A DNA stretch of 64,000 bases from NCBI RefSeq assembly GCF_006543045.1, contig NZ_RBZW01000021.1, forward strand, positions 124,001-188,000, written 5' to 3'. Shown here one piece after another: positions 37,148-46,686 of this stretch; the first letter of the stretch is position 1, and each line of letters begins with the position of its first letter. The position numbers were made by a program, and so were the translations under genes. Under the pieces are notes generated by a model. It was given only the letters and a program-made list of their open reading frames with translations, was not told the DNA's origin and did not search any database. The stretch is from Salinadaptatus halalkaliphilus (GTDB lineage: Archaea > Halobacteriota > Halobacteria > Halobacteriales > Natrialbaceae).

Positions 37148-38500
37148 GTGGCGATTTCCGACGACGTGCTTGTGATCGGCGGCGGCCTCGCGGGGGCGAT
37201 GGCAGCCCTCGCCGCGGCCGAGCGCGACGTTCGGGTTCGACTCGTCACGTACAAACAGTCGACGCTGCGCCAGGCCAGCGGGCTGATCGACGTGCTCGGG
37301 TACGCGCCCGACGGCGACGGTCCGCTCGTCGACCCCTTCGAGGCGCTCGAGGGGCTTCCGACGGGCCACCCCTACGAGCGCGTCGGCAGCGAGGCCGTTC
37401 GGGAGGCCCTCGCGTTCTTCGACGAGGTGGCTGGCGACGCCTACGTCGGCGATCACACCGATGCCAACGCGCTCGTCCCGACCCACGGCGGCACGGTCAA
37501 ACCGACCGCACGCTACCCGACCGCGACGGCCGCGGGGCTGGCCAGTGACAACCGAGACGCCCTGCTCGTGGGCTTCGAGACGCTGCCCGACTTCGACGGC
37601 CCACTGGCCGCGAGCCATCTCGCAGCCGCCGGCGTCCCCTTCGACGCACGCGGTGTTACCCTCTCGTTCCCCGGAATCGAGCGCGACGACGCGAAGGTAA
37701 CCCGCTACGCCCACCTGCTCGAGCGCGACGAAGCCGTCTCGGTCGACGACAGCGCGGCGACGGTGGGGGCCCGCGACGCACTCGCCGAGAGCGTCGACGA
37801 GCACCTCGAGGGCGAACCCCGCGTCGGCTTCCCCGCGATCCTGGGCGACGAGCGAGCCGACGAGGTCCGCACTGCGCTCGGCGAGGGTCTCGGCGTCGAC
37901 GTCTTCGAGGTCCCGATGGGCCCGCCGAGCCTGCCCGGGATGCGCCTCTCGGACCTGCTGTACGACGCTCTCGAGGATGCGGGTGTCCGAGTCACGTCGG
38001 GGGTGCCGGTGGTCGACTACGAGGTCGATCCTCGAGGGTCAAGCGACACGCCAGCCGACCCTTCGGCGGCAAAAACGAGCGACGACCCAGCGCGCGGGCG
38101 CATCGACCACGTCGTCGTCGACCGCAACGGCGCCGAGGTTCCCCACCGCGCCGACCAGTACGTCCTCGCGACGGGCGGCCTGGTCGGCAAGGGCGTCCGC
38201 TCGGACCGCGAGGGGGTTCGCGAACCGATCTTCGACTGTCACGTCCCCCACCCCGAGGATCGATACGACTGGTTCGTCGACGGCGTCTTCGGCGACCAGC
38301 CCTACGCCCGCTTCGGGCTGGACGTCGACCGCGAGCTTCGACCGCTCGAGACCGACTCGAGGCCGACGTTTTCGAACCTGCGGGCGGCGGGAGCGGTGCT
38401 TGGCGGCTACGATTTTGCAGCTGAAAAGTCCGGATCGGGCGTCTCGCTCGCGACGGGCTACGTCGCGGGTCGGCGTGCGAGCACGGCGGTGATTCGATGA
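37148..38500 (+). CDS. glpB: Glycerol-3-phosphate dehydrogenase, subunit B
   Basis: 450 residues from GTG, 1 bp after glpA. FAD/NAD-type GGGLAGAMAALAAAERD at the N-terminus, then the GlpB pattern SGLIDVLGYAPDG and GPPSLPGMRLSDLL, and the ATGGLVGKG loop. The C-terminus LATGYVAGRRA lies next to the glpC start (4-bp overlap). GlpB links GlpA to the membrane subunit. Confidence 0.95.
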   Translation: MAISDDVLVIGGGLAGAMAALAAAERDVRVRLVTYKQSTLRQASGLIDVLGYAPDGDGPLVDPFEALEGLPTGHPYERVGSEAVREALAFFDEVAGDAYVGDHTDANALVPTHGGTVKPTARYPTATAAGLASDNRDALLVGFETLPDFDGPLAASHLAAAGVPFDARGVTLSFPGIERDDAKVTRYAHLLERDEAVSVDDSAATVGARDALAESVDEHLEGEPRVGFPAILGDERADEVRTALGEGLGVDVFEVPMGPPSLPGMRLSDLLYDALEDAGVRVTSGVPVVDYEVDPRGSSDTPADPSAAKTSDDPARGRIDHVVVDRNGAEVPHRADQYVLATGGLVGKGVRSDREGVREPIFDCHVPHPEDRYDWFVDGVFGDQPYARFGLDVDRELRPLETDSRPTFSNLRAAGAVLGGYDFAAEKSGSGVSLATGYVAGRRASTAVIR

Positions 38501-39834
38501 GCGAGACAGACCACCCACCAGACGACGGCGCGACCGAGGACCGCTCGAGCGACGAGTTCGAACCGATTCAGGTATTCCCAGAGGCCGAAGCGATGGACCT
38601 CCGGCCGGGCGCGGACAACTGTTACAAGTGCTCGACCTGCGACACGAACTGTCCCGTCGCCGAGGTCGACGACGAGTTTCCCGGGCCGAAGTTCCAGGGC
38701 CCCGAGCAGTGGCGTCTGAAGCGTCAGGACGACCACGATGTCGACGAGTCGGTGATGAAGTGCTCGAACTGTATGCGCTGTGATAGCGCTTGTCCCTCCG
38801 AGGTCCCGCTCTCGCAGATGCACAACACGGCTCGCGGGGAGTACATCGAAGAGCGCATGAGCAGATTCTCGAGGGAGTACCTCCGCAACCGGCTGCTCGC
38901 GAACTATCGACGGCTCGCCCCGCTCGCGGCGACGTTCCCCCGGACGGCCAACTTCGTGATGGGACTGTCGGTCACGCAGTGGCTCGGCGAGAAGACCCTC
39001 GGTATCACGAGCGAGCGGGAGTTACCCGACTTCGCGACGGAGACCTTTCGGGAGTGGTGGACAGAGCGAGGTGGGCCAGCAGTAGAGAGCGAGGCGAAGC
39101 AAATTGCGTACTTCCACGGCTGCTACGCCAACTACAACACGCCCGAGGTCGCGAAAGCACTCGTGCGCGTCTACGAGCACTTCGGCTACGAGATCATGAT
39201 CCCCGAGCAGGACTGTTCGGGGACGCCGATGTTCGCAAACGGCATGCTCGAGGACGCCCGTCGAGCGGCCGAGACCAACGTCGCCGAACTCGCCGCCGCG
39301 CTCGAAGATGGCGCCGATATCGTCGCCTCCTGTAGCTCCTGTTCGATGTCGATCCGTCAGGAGTACCCCGAACTGTTCGACTTCGAGGGCACCGCCGAGG
39401 TCGCCGCCAACACCTGGGACGCCCTCGAGTACCTACGGGTCCACGAAGATCTCGAGGCCGAACTCGCGGACGCCTCACTCGAGGGCGACGAGTACGACGA
39501 GTTTGCCTATCACGCGCCCTGCCACGCCCGTAACCAGGGACTGGACGGCCAGACGGTCGACGTGCTCGAGGCGATCGACGGCGTCGAGGCCGAGGATGTC
39601 GGCGACTCCTGTTCGGGCATTTCCGGCACCTACGGCTGGAAGGCCGAGAATTACGAAACATCGATGAAGATCGGGGCAGCAATGTTCGAACACATGGAGG
39701 GAGCCGAGGCCGAGCAGGGGCTGACCGAGTGTCCGACCTGCTCGATGCAGATGGGACACGGAACCGGCTACGAGATCACCCATACCCTCGAGATACTCGA
39801 GGCCGCGCTCGTCGGTGACGCCGGAGCGGCATGA
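38497..39834 (+). CDS. glpC: Glycerol-3-phosphate dehydrogenase, subunit C
   Basis: 445 residues. Two 4Fe-4S sets (CYKCSTCDTNCPVAE and CSNCMRCDSACPSE) in the first 115 residues, then two CCG-type domains (HGCYANYNTPEV, CSGTPMFANG, APCHARNQG, CSGISGTYG). Peripheral membrane Fe-S subunit carrying electrons to quinone. Its TGA overlaps the next ATG by 4 bp, so the Orc-like protein is made from the same message. Confidence 0.96.
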   Translation: MSETDHPPDDGATEDRSSDEFEPIQVFPEAEAMDLRPGADNCYKCSTCDTNCPVAEVDDEFPGPKFQGPEQWRLKRQDDHDVDESVMKCSNCMRCDSACPSEVPLSQMHNTARGEYIEERMSRFSREYLRNRLLANYRRLAPLAATFPRTANFVMGLSVTQWLGEKTLGITSERELPDFATETFREWWTERGGPAVESEAKQIAYFHGCYANYNTPEVAKALVRVYEHFGYEIMIPEQDCSGTPMFANGMLEDARRAAETNVAELAAALEDGADIVASCSSCSMSIRQEYPELFDFEGTAEVAANTWDALEYLRVHEDLEAELADASLEGDEYDEFAYHAPCHARNQGLDGQTVDVLEAIDGVEAEDVGDSCSGISGTYGWKAENYETSMKIGAAMFEHMEGAEAEQGLTECPTCSMQMGHGTGYEITHTLEILEAALVGDAGAA

Positions 39835-40997
39835 ACGTTCGCGATCGAATCGCCAGGCGACAGTCTGCCCATCAACACGGTGGGATCGTCGTCGACCGGG
39901 AGCAGTTGAGTCCGGTCGTCCACCGACAGGACCCGATCGGTCGGGACTCCATCTTCGAGCAGCTACTCGACGCCCTCGAGGCGGTGTTCGACGGCGGGTT
40001 ACCCGAGCCGGTCACCGTCGTCGGGCCGGCAGGGTCGGGGACGTCTGCGATCGTCACGGCGCTGTTCGACGCGTTGAACGATCGGTTTGGCGCGCCGAGT
40101 CGGTCGATCGGCACGACGACGCGAGCGGGTCGAACCGAGCCCGTGACCTGGTTCGTCACGGTCGACGGCCGGCGCGTCGAGAGTGCCTTTGCGTTCTACC
40201 GGGCGGTTCTATCGGTGCTCTCGACGGATCCCGTTCCCGAAAGCGGCATCGGAACCGGCGATCTCGAGACACGACTCGCGAGCCGTCTCGAGCGCCACGG
40301 TCGCCGGGCGGTCGTCGCGATCGACCACCACGACGAACCCGAGACGCTCGGCTACGATCGCGTGTGTGACCTCCTCGAGCCGGTCGGAGACAGCGTTTCG
40401 ACCGTCGCCGTCGGCCGCGGCGAGCCCGACGACTGGAGCGGGACGACGGTTCGAGTACCCGCCTATCGCGAGCACGAACTCGTCGACGTGCTCACGGACC
40501 GCGTCTCGACCGGGCTGGCGGCGGGAACGGTCGAACACGAGACGATTCGGGAACTCGCGATGTGGGCCGAGGGCAACGCCCACGACGCGCTGGCGGCGCT
40601 GTTTACGGCGGCCGTGAGTGCCGACGCCGGGGGTGCCGATCGGATCGACGAGAGCCACGTCGATCAGGCGGTAGCAGCCGTCCCCGACGACGGTGTCCAC
40701 GTCGCTCGCCCCCTTGCACTGCCCGAGACGCGCCAGCAGGTGCTTGGAAAATTAGTCGCGATCGAACGGGCGGATCGGCCGATTCGCGAGGTCGCCGACG
40801 AGATCGCCGACCGGTCGTCGCTGACGACGGGGACGGTTACACGGTTCCTGTACGAGCTTGCCGACCGGGGTATCCTCGAGCGAGTGACGTTACAACAGAC
40901 TGGCAACGGCCGTCGACCGAGCACCGTCGAGGCGCGATTTCCGTCGGTCGTCTTCCGCTCGCTCAGTTCGGCCGTCGACACCGAGCCATCGCCGTAG
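39831..40997 (+). CDS. Orc1/Cdc6-related AAA-type protein with degenerate P-loop
   Basis: 388 residues. It has the layout of haloarchaeal Orc/Cdc6-like proteins: an N-terminal VVDREQLSPVVHRQDPIGRD segment, an AAA core, and a C-terminal winged helix (IREVADEIADRSSLTTGTVT, 320-365). The P-loop reads GPAGSGTS (residues 65-72): the essential Lys is Thr71. The Walker B region is VVAIDHHDE, with His after the Asp. ATP hydrolysis is therefore doubtful, though the fold is kept. The start overlaps glpC by 4 bp, tying its synthesis to glycerol 3-phosphate dehydrogenase. It could be a DNA-binding regulator; this is inference. Confidence 0.72.
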   Translation: MNVRDRIARRQSAHQHGGIVVDREQLSPVVHRQDPIGRDSIFEQLLDALEAVFDGGLPEPVTVVGPAGSGTSAIVTALFDALNDRFGAPSRSIGTTTRAGRTEPVTWFVTVDGRRVESAFAFYRAVLSVLSTDPVPESGIGTGDLETRLASRLERHGRRAVVAIDHHDEPETLGYDRVCDLLEPVGDSVSTVAVGRGEPDDWSGTTVRVPAYREHELVDVLTDRVSTGLAAGTVEHETIRELAMWAEGNAHDALAALFTAAVSADAGGADRIDESHVDQAVAAVPDDGVHVARPLALPETRQQVLGKLVAIERADRPIREVADEIADRSSLTTGTVTRFLYELADRGILERVTLQQTGNGRRPSTVEARFPSVVFRSLSSAVDTEPSP

Positions 40998-41085
40998 TAC
41001 GCTCTGGACGAGAGAGTCACACGATGAGCCGATACGACCATTTTTGGTGGTACACACGAAACAGAGAGGTAGCCGTCGACGCACC

Positions 41086-43161
41086 ATGACGATCACCCTC
41101 GAGGAGACGAGCGACCCGCCCGGGCTCGAGATTCACGACTCGATCGAGCAACGGCGACTGTGCCTCGAGACCGCAGGCGCTATCAGTGCGGAATCGGCCG
41201 ACACGGAGCCGTTTTGCTTCCCGCTGGATACCGCTTGTCGTTTCGAAACCAGCAAACTCGTCCTCGATCAGTTGTGTTCCGTGACCGTCCACGACGAGAC
41301 GGGACGGACCGAAGCCAGCCTCGATACCGGTGAAACGGCCACACTCGAGGAGCGGCCACAGTTCGTCGGGTTGAGCGGCCCGATCAAACTCTACTGTCGG
41401 ATCGAGACGGCTGGCCAGATCGACGTCGGACTCACCTCGATTCGGCTCTCGTTCGATCGGGCGCCGACGATCGAACTCGGCGCCAGGTCGTTACACGACC
41501 GCCCGGTCGAGACGATCACGACATCGCCGGATCCCGACTCAATGATGGAGGCGATTTCCGCGATTCCCTCGGCGCTGAAAACGACCTCACCCGAGCGAAC
41601 GTGGCCGACGCTGCGTGGCCATCCGCCGCTGATCGAACTCGGCGACCGCCTCGAGATACCCGACTCGATCGCGGGGAGAGAAAGCGAGATCGAACTCGTC
41701 GTCCCGTCCGATCGGCTCTCGGTCTATCAGGTGGCACCGCTTGCGTTCTTCCTCGGGGCAACGATCCAACCGGGTGCCGAACCGCGAGTAGAAACCCCCC
41801 ACTTCGAGCAGTCACTGACGACGACGGGCTCACTGGAAGATGATGTCGCTCGACTGCTCCAGCGGTGTTTCTTCCTCGATTGTCTGGTCAGAACCGAGGG
41901 CGTCTTTCAGTACGATATCGCCGAACGGTCGGCGCTCGAGGCCGACCTCCCATTCGATCTCCCAGCGGTCTACGACGCGTCGCTGTCCGAGCGGATCGCG
42001 CAGTATCTCGAGGTACCCTACGAACGTCTCGAGCCGTTTCTTCCGCGGTGGCCCCTGACCGCCCACCTTCCGGCCGATCCAAACAGCGTCGAACTCGTGC
42101 CATACATCGTCAACGAGTTGGGGATCATTCGGGAAGCGCGTGGCTACCGACCGGCGACGGTGTCTCAGCCCGAGAGCACGGAGTCACAACTCGTGCGGTC
42201 AGGGACTGGCGTCCGAACGGCGTCGATAGACCGTTCGGAGACGCCGTTCGTCGTGCCCGCCGTCACCGACGAATCGGTCGAACACGCCTGGTTCGGCGCT
42301 GCCATCCCACAGGAGGCATCGAAAGCAACGATCGAAGCCTACCGCAATCAACTCGACCGCGACGAACGAAGCGAATCGATCGACATCCTGCTGGTCTGTA
42401 ACGATGCCCGGATGATCGACGAACACGACCTGCTAGACGAAGCCTATGGGAATCGAGACGTGCTTCCGTTCGAGATTCACTCGGAGTTTGGCGTCGACAC
42501 CGAGCGCCTCGCGACGCTGCTGACCGAGGGCAGCTACGACTTCGTCCACTACATCGGCCACGCGACCGAAGACGGCATCCGCTGTCCGGACGACGACCTC
42601 GACGTCAGAACGCTCGAGTCGGTCGATGTCGGCGTCTTCTTTCTCAACGCCTGTCGGTCCTACGAACAGGGGTTAGCACTGACCCGCCGTGGGGCGTTCG
42701 GCGGCGTCAGTACCTACGCCGATGTCATCAACGAAGACGCGATCGAAGCCGGCGAGACGATGGCTCGACTGCTCAATCGTGGCTTCCCGCTTCGGGGTGC
42801 CCTCGAGATCGCTCGAGAACAGTCGCCGCTTACCGAGCAGTATCTCATCGTCGGGGACGGCTCCGCGGATATCGCCCAGTCCGATGGGGGTGCACCAATG
42901 GTGGTCGACCTCGAGGAAGGCACCGGCGACGAGTACGGTTTTGGCGTTCGTTCGTACTCGACTAAGGAGTTCAAACTCGGCTCGGTGACCGAATCGACGC
43001 TGGAATCGGTAACTGACAGACACATCACACCCGGCGCGATATCGGCGTCGACCGTCGACGCCGACTCCCTCCAGGAGTATCTGACTTGGACCGAATATCC
43101 GGTGTTACTCGCCGACGAACTCCGCTGGAACGACGGTGTCGGCCCACTGCGACTCGAGTGA
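41086..43161 (+). CDS. CHAT-like caspase-fold protein with long N-terminal region
   Basis: 691 residues. The first 430 residues are not recognised: a beta-rich start, then a DPDSMMEAISAIPSALK helix region. Residues about 435-600 have the pattern of a CHAT/caspase-like protease: ESIDILLVCND, then the catalytic His in FVHYIGHATEDG (His492) and the Cys in VFFLNACRSYEQG (Cys523), both at the spacing and with the strand context of the clan. The GAFGGVSTYADVIN segment and the AGETMARLLNRGFPLRGALE helix follow as in other CHAT proteins. It starts 88 bp after the Orc-like gene, converging with a CPBP protease. Substrate and trigger unknown. Confidence 0.78.
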   Translation: MTITLEETSDPPGLEIHDSIEQRRLCLETAGAISAESADTEPFCFPLDTACRFETSKLVLDQLCSVTVHDETGRTEASLDTGETATLEERPQFVGLSGPIKLYCRIETAGQIDVGLTSIRLSFDRAPTIELGARSLHDRPVETITTSPDPDSMMEAISAIPSALKTTSPERTWPTLRGHPPLIELGDRLEIPDSIAGRESEIELVVPSDRLSVYQVAPLAFFLGATIQPGAEPRVETPHFEQSLTTTGSLEDDVARLLQRCFFLDCLVRTEGVFQYDIAERSALEADLPFDLPAVYDASLSERIAQYLEVPYERLEPFLPRWPLTAHLPADPNSVELVPYIVNELGIIREARGYRPATVSQPESTESQLVRSGTGVRTASIDRSETPFVVPAVTDESVEHAWFGAAIPQEASKATIEAYRNQLDRDERSESIDILLVCNDARMIDEHDLLDEAYGNRDVLPFEIHSEFGVDTERLATLLTEGSYDFVHYIGHATEDGIRCPDDDLDVRTLESVDVGVFFLNACRSYEQGLALTRRGAFGGVSTYADVINEDAIEAGETMARLLNRGFPLRGALEIAREQSPLTEQYLIVGDGSADIAQSDGGAPMVVDLEEGTGDEYGFGVRSYSTKEFKLGSVTESTLESVTDRHITPGAISASTVDADSLQEYLTWTEYPVLLADELRWNDGVGPLRLE

Positions 43162-43172
43162 GCGATCGGACG

Positions 43173-43217
43173 ACAGCAACGACAGCAACAACTGCAACTA
43201 CAACAACTACAACAACT
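43173..43217. repeat. CAACAACTA-type simple repeat between two protease genes
   Basis: A run of CAACAACTA-like nonamers and CAACGACAG units covering the short spacer between the CHAT gene and the CPBP gene, including the last codons of the CPBP gene. Purine-poor on one strand and slippage-prone. Confidence 0.8.
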
Positions 43218-43983
43218 GGAAGCCAAAGAGGACGGCGTTGTAGACCCCGTGGATCAGCATGACCAACACGATGTTTCGGTAGCGTTCGTAGATCGCGCCC
43301 AGAACCAACGAGAGTACGAAGACGACGACAAGCGAGACCAGCGCCGTCGAGATGGGGCCGGTAAGATACGCCAGGATGTGGATGGCGGCGAACAACACCG
43401 ACGTCGTGACGATGGCACCCATCGAGCCGAACGCCGGACGCATGTAGTTCTGTATCAGGCCGCGAAACAGCAACTCTTCGACGGGGCCGATGAGCAGGAT
43501 CGAAATGACCATCAGTGCCAGATAGTACGATGCGGCCGCATCCTCCTCGAAAAGAGTGTGTTCCGACGCCGGTACGCCAGCCGTCTCAGCGATCAGGCTC
43601 AGGCCGCTGGCGACGACCAGCAACACGAGGACGGAGCCGGCACCGACCAGTAGCTGTCGGTGCGTCGGCACGGCGATCCCGACGACTCGCTTTGGAATCC
43701 ATCCAAGCGAGAACGAAATCGCTGCGGCGATGACCGTCCCGACGCCCATCAGCGCCGGCTCGGCCGCAAGCACGACGAGCATTCCCGGGCCGGTCAGAAA
43801 CTCCTCGAGGGCGTCCATCGTCCCCGTCAGCAGGAGGGTCGCTGCGACGGCGATTCCGAGTGTCAGGAACGCGGCGACGAGGAAGACGTAGACGCCGGCG
43901 ATGTAGCCGATCGAGCCGACGACGGCGACGAGCCGTGAGCGTTCGGGCTGGCGTTCTGGAGGATCGACGTTGGGGGACAGCAT
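43207..43983 (-). CDS. CPBP-family intramembrane metalloprotease
   Basis: 258 residues with about seven to eight membrane helices. Family motifs: EELLFRGLIQN (Glu-Glu and Arg), FAAIHILAY (His) and the last LIHGVYNAV (His/Asn). CPBP/Abi proteases cleave within the membrane and in bacteria take part in bacteriocin self-immunity or CAAX processing. The stop lies in the simple-repeat region next to the CHAT gene. ATG 43983 is preferred; an alternative start at 44031 is possible. Confidence 0.87.
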   Translation of the reverse strand: MLSPNVDPPERQPERSRLVAVVGSIGYIAGVYVFLVAAFLTLGIAVAATLLLTGTMDALEEFLTGPGMLVVLAAEPALMGVGTVIAAAISFSLGWIPKRVVGIAVPTHRQLLVGAGSVLVLLVVASGLSLIAETAGVPASEHTLFEEDAAASYYLALMVISILLIGPVEELLFRGLIQNYMRPAFGSMGAIVTTSVLFAAIHILAYLTGPISTALVSLVVVFVLSLVLGAIYERYRNIVLVMLIHGVYNAVLFGFQLL

Positions 43984-44065
43984 ACATTGAAATCGTATGA
44001 CAGGACCAATGAGTCTGGCGGTCTTTCGCAACCCGATACCAGCGGCCGATCGAGGTCGATAGCGC

Positions 44066-45652
44066 TCAGTTCTGACCGTTCAGCGTGATGTAGTCGACGC
44101 CGATGATCCGCCCGTCCTCGTTGAGTTCGGTTTTGGCCGCTTCAGGCACCTGACTGTCGACGTTGTAGACCGTCAGCGCTTCGCCGCCGTGGGCTTCGCG
44201 GGCGTTGAACATCCCGGCGATGTTGACGCCGTGTTTACCCATCACGGAGCCGATGAGGCCGATGACGCCCGGCTCGTCCGTGTTTCGCGTGACGACCATC
44301 TTGCCGTGGGGGATGGCGTCGACGCGGTAGCCGTCGACGCGGACGATCCGTGGATCGTCGCCGGCAAAGAGCGTCCCCTCGACGGTGATCTCGTCGTCGC
44401 CGTTACTGACGGTCACCGAGACGAGACTCTGGAAGTCCTCGGCCTGTCGCGTTTTAGATTCGGTGACTTCGACCCCGCGATCCTCCGCGATCTGTGGCGC
44501 GTTGACGGCGTTGACCTGCCACTCGAGGGGTTCGAAGACGCCCTTCAGTGCGCTGGCGGTGACGAACTCGACATCTTCGTCGACGATGTCGCCTTCGTAG
44601 GTGACCTCGACGCCCCCGATACGGCCCTCGAGGAGTTGTGCGGCGACCTTGCCGGCCGTCTCCGCGATGTCGATGTAGGGCTCGACGCGGGGGAACGCAT
44701 TCTCGTCGATCGAGGGCGCGTTCAGTGCGTTGGCGACGGGTTCGTTGTTGATCGCGGCGACGACCTGTTCGGCGGTCGAGGTCGCGACGTTCTCCTGTGC
44801 CGCTTCGGTCGACGCGCCGAGGTGTGGCGTGACGATGACATCCTCGTGCTCGAGCAGCGGCGAGTCCGACGAGAGCGGTTCCTCGGCGAAGACGTCCAGC
44901 GCCGCACCCGCGAGGGTGCCGTCCTCGACTTTCGTAGCGAGTGCGTCCTCCTGGACGATGCCGCCGCGACCGACGTTGATCAGGTGGCCGCCCTCGAGGA
45001 GGTCGAGTTCCTCGGCCCCGATCATGCCCTCGGTTTCGGGGGTCAGCGGCGTGTGGATCGTCAGGAAGTCCGCGGCCTCGAGACAGGCCTCGAACTCGAC
45101 GAGGTCGGCGCCGAGTCGACTGGCGCGTTCCTCGGAGATGTAGGGGTCGAACGCGACGATATCCATGCCCAGCGAGTCGAGTTTCTTCGCGACCTCCTGG
45201 CCGACGCGGCCCAGTCCGACGACGCCCAGCGTCTTGTCGTCGAGCTCGGCGCCGAGATAGTCGCTTTTGGCCCACTCGCCGTCTTTGAGGCGGATGTGTG
45301 CCTGCGGGATCGAGCGCGCGGTCGCGAACGTCATCGCGACGGTGTGTTCGGCGGCGGCGCGGACGTTGCCTTCCGGTGCGTTGGCGACGATGACGCCGTG
45401 GTCGGTCGCGGCGTCGATATCGATGTTGTCGACGCCGATCCCGGCTCGACCGACGATGACGAGATCTTCGGCAGCGTCGAGTACGTCTTCGGTGACTTCC
45501 GTCCCGGAGCGGACGATCAGCCCGTGGGCGTCCGATACCGCCTCGAGGAGTGCCTCGCCCTCGAGTTCGTAGCCTGTCTCGACCTCGTGGCCGGCGTCTT
45601 CGAGTACGTCCAGACCCGCATCAGCGATCGGATCCGTGACGAGTACCTTCAT
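44066..45652 (-). CDS. serA: D-3-phosphoglycerate dehydrogenase
   Basis: 528 residues, the long (intervening-domain) type. GRAGIGVDNIDID, NAD loop LGVVGLGRVGQEVAK, catalytic Arg in NVGRGGIV, Glu in FAEEPLSSDSPL and His in VTPHLGAST, then the ASB-type domain and a C-terminal ACT domain (NTDEPGVIGLIGSVMGKHGVN) for serine feedback. First step of serine synthesis from 3-phosphoglycerate. Confidence 0.97.
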   Translation of the reverse strand: MKVLVTDPIADAGLDVLEDAGHEVETGYELEGEALLEAVSDAHGLIVRSGTEVTEDVLDAAEDLVIVGRAGIGVDNIDIDAATDHGVIVANAPEGNVRAAAEHTVAMTFATARSIPQAHIRLKDGEWAKSDYLGAELDDKTLGVVGLGRVGQEVAKKLDSLGMDIVAFDPYISEERASRLGADLVEFEACLEAADFLTIHTPLTPETEGMIGAEELDLLEGGHLINVGRGGIVQEDALATKVEDGTLAGAALDVFAEEPLSSDSPLLEHEDVIVTPHLGASTEAAQENVATSTAEQVVAAINNEPVANALNAPSIDENAFPRVEPYIDIAETAGKVAAQLLEGRIGGVEVTYEGDIVDEDVEFVTASALKGVFEPLEWQVNAVNAPQIAEDRGVEVTESKTRQAEDFQSLVSVTVSNGDDEITVEGTLFAGDDPRIVRVDGYRVDAIPHGKMVVTRNTDEPGVIGLIGSVMGKHGVNIAGMFNAREAHGGEALTVYNVDSQVPEAAKTELNEDGRIIGVDYITLNGQN

Positions 45653-45888
45653 GCGCGAGACAATCGGGTCGAGGAGGTAAACCCTTCCGTTGTCGTCTCG
45701 CGGCGGCAAGACTGGCCGGATGTGCCCACTGCACCGGCATCGAACGGTCTCCCGGAGCAGACGAGCGGTCCTCGCCACCCTCGTCGCCGGGACAGCTGGT
45801 CCCGGCTGGTTCCACGATACGACCGAATCCCGAGTGGTGCCGGATGTGAAACGGTGGCTTTACGCGATCACTCACCGACCGACATCGC

Positions 45889-46620
45889 ATGAGCCAGTTC
45901 CCGACGTTCGAGGTGATACCGGCGGTCGATCTGCAGGACGGCGAGGTCGTCCAGCTCGTCCAGGGCGAACGCGGTACCGAGAAGAGCTACGGCGACCCCG
46001 TCGAGGCCGCCCAACGCTGGATCGACGCCGGCGCGGAGTCACTGCATCTGGTGGATTTAGACGGCGCGTTCGAGGGCAATCGCAAGAACGGCGACGCGAT
46101 CGACGCCGTCCTCGAGACCGTCGACGTGCCGACGCAACTTGGCGGCGGTATCCGGACTGCCGAGGACGCCCGTGATCTCCTCGAGCGCGGCGTCGACCGG
46201 GTCATCCTCGGGACGGCCGCGGTCGAGAACCCCGAGATCGTCGCCGAAATCAGCGAGACCCACCCCGACAGCGTCGTGGTCAGCCTCGACGCGAAAGACG
46301 GCGAAGTCGTCGTCGAGGGCTGGACCGAAGGCGCAGGCATCACACCCGTCGAAGCCGCCGAACGCTACGCGGACCTCGGCGCCGCTGCGATCCTCTTTAC
46401 GAACGTCGACGTCGAGGGGAAACTCGAGGGCGTCGCCGCCGAACCAGTCCGCGACCTCGTCGAGGCGACCGATATCCCGGTGATCGCCAGCGGCGGCGTC
46501 GCCACCCTCGAGGATGTCCGTGCGCTCGACGATGCCGGCGCGGCGGCCGTCGTCGTCGGCAGTGCGCTGTACGAAGGACAGTTTACGCTCGCGGCGGCAC
46601 GGGACGCGATCGACGGCTGA
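45889..46620 (+). CDS. hisA: HisA isomerase (ProFAR isomerase)
   Basis: 243 residues, a (beta/alpha)8 barrel with two phosphate-binding repeats: LGGGIRTAEDARDLL and ASGGVATLEDVRALDD. Catalytic Asp is in PAVDLQDGEVV (N-terminus) and the second in FTNVDVEGKLEG. Fourth step of histidine synthesis. Divergent from serA, 236 bp apart, with no other his gene nearby. Confidence 0.96.
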   Translation: MSQFPTFEVIPAVDLQDGEVVQLVQGERGTEKSYGDPVEAAQRWIDAGAESLHLVDLDGAFEGNRKNGDAIDAVLETVDVPTQLGGGIRTAEDARDLLERGVDRVILGTAAVENPEIVAEISETHPDSVVVSLDAKDGEVVVEGWTEGAGITPVEAAERYADLGAAAILFTNVDVEGKLEGVAAEPVRDLVEATDIPVIASGGVATLEDVRALDDAGAAAVVVGSALYEGQFTLAAARDAIDG

Positions 46621-46686
46621 TCGGATTCGGTGGGTCGCTGACGGTCCGGGTTTGGCATCGTGGTCTCGGCTGCTTCTCGGCTCGAG

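Noticed and set aside
44189-45892. 567-codon plus-strand frame antisense to serA
   Set aside because: Shadow of a complete PHGDH with all catalytic residues.
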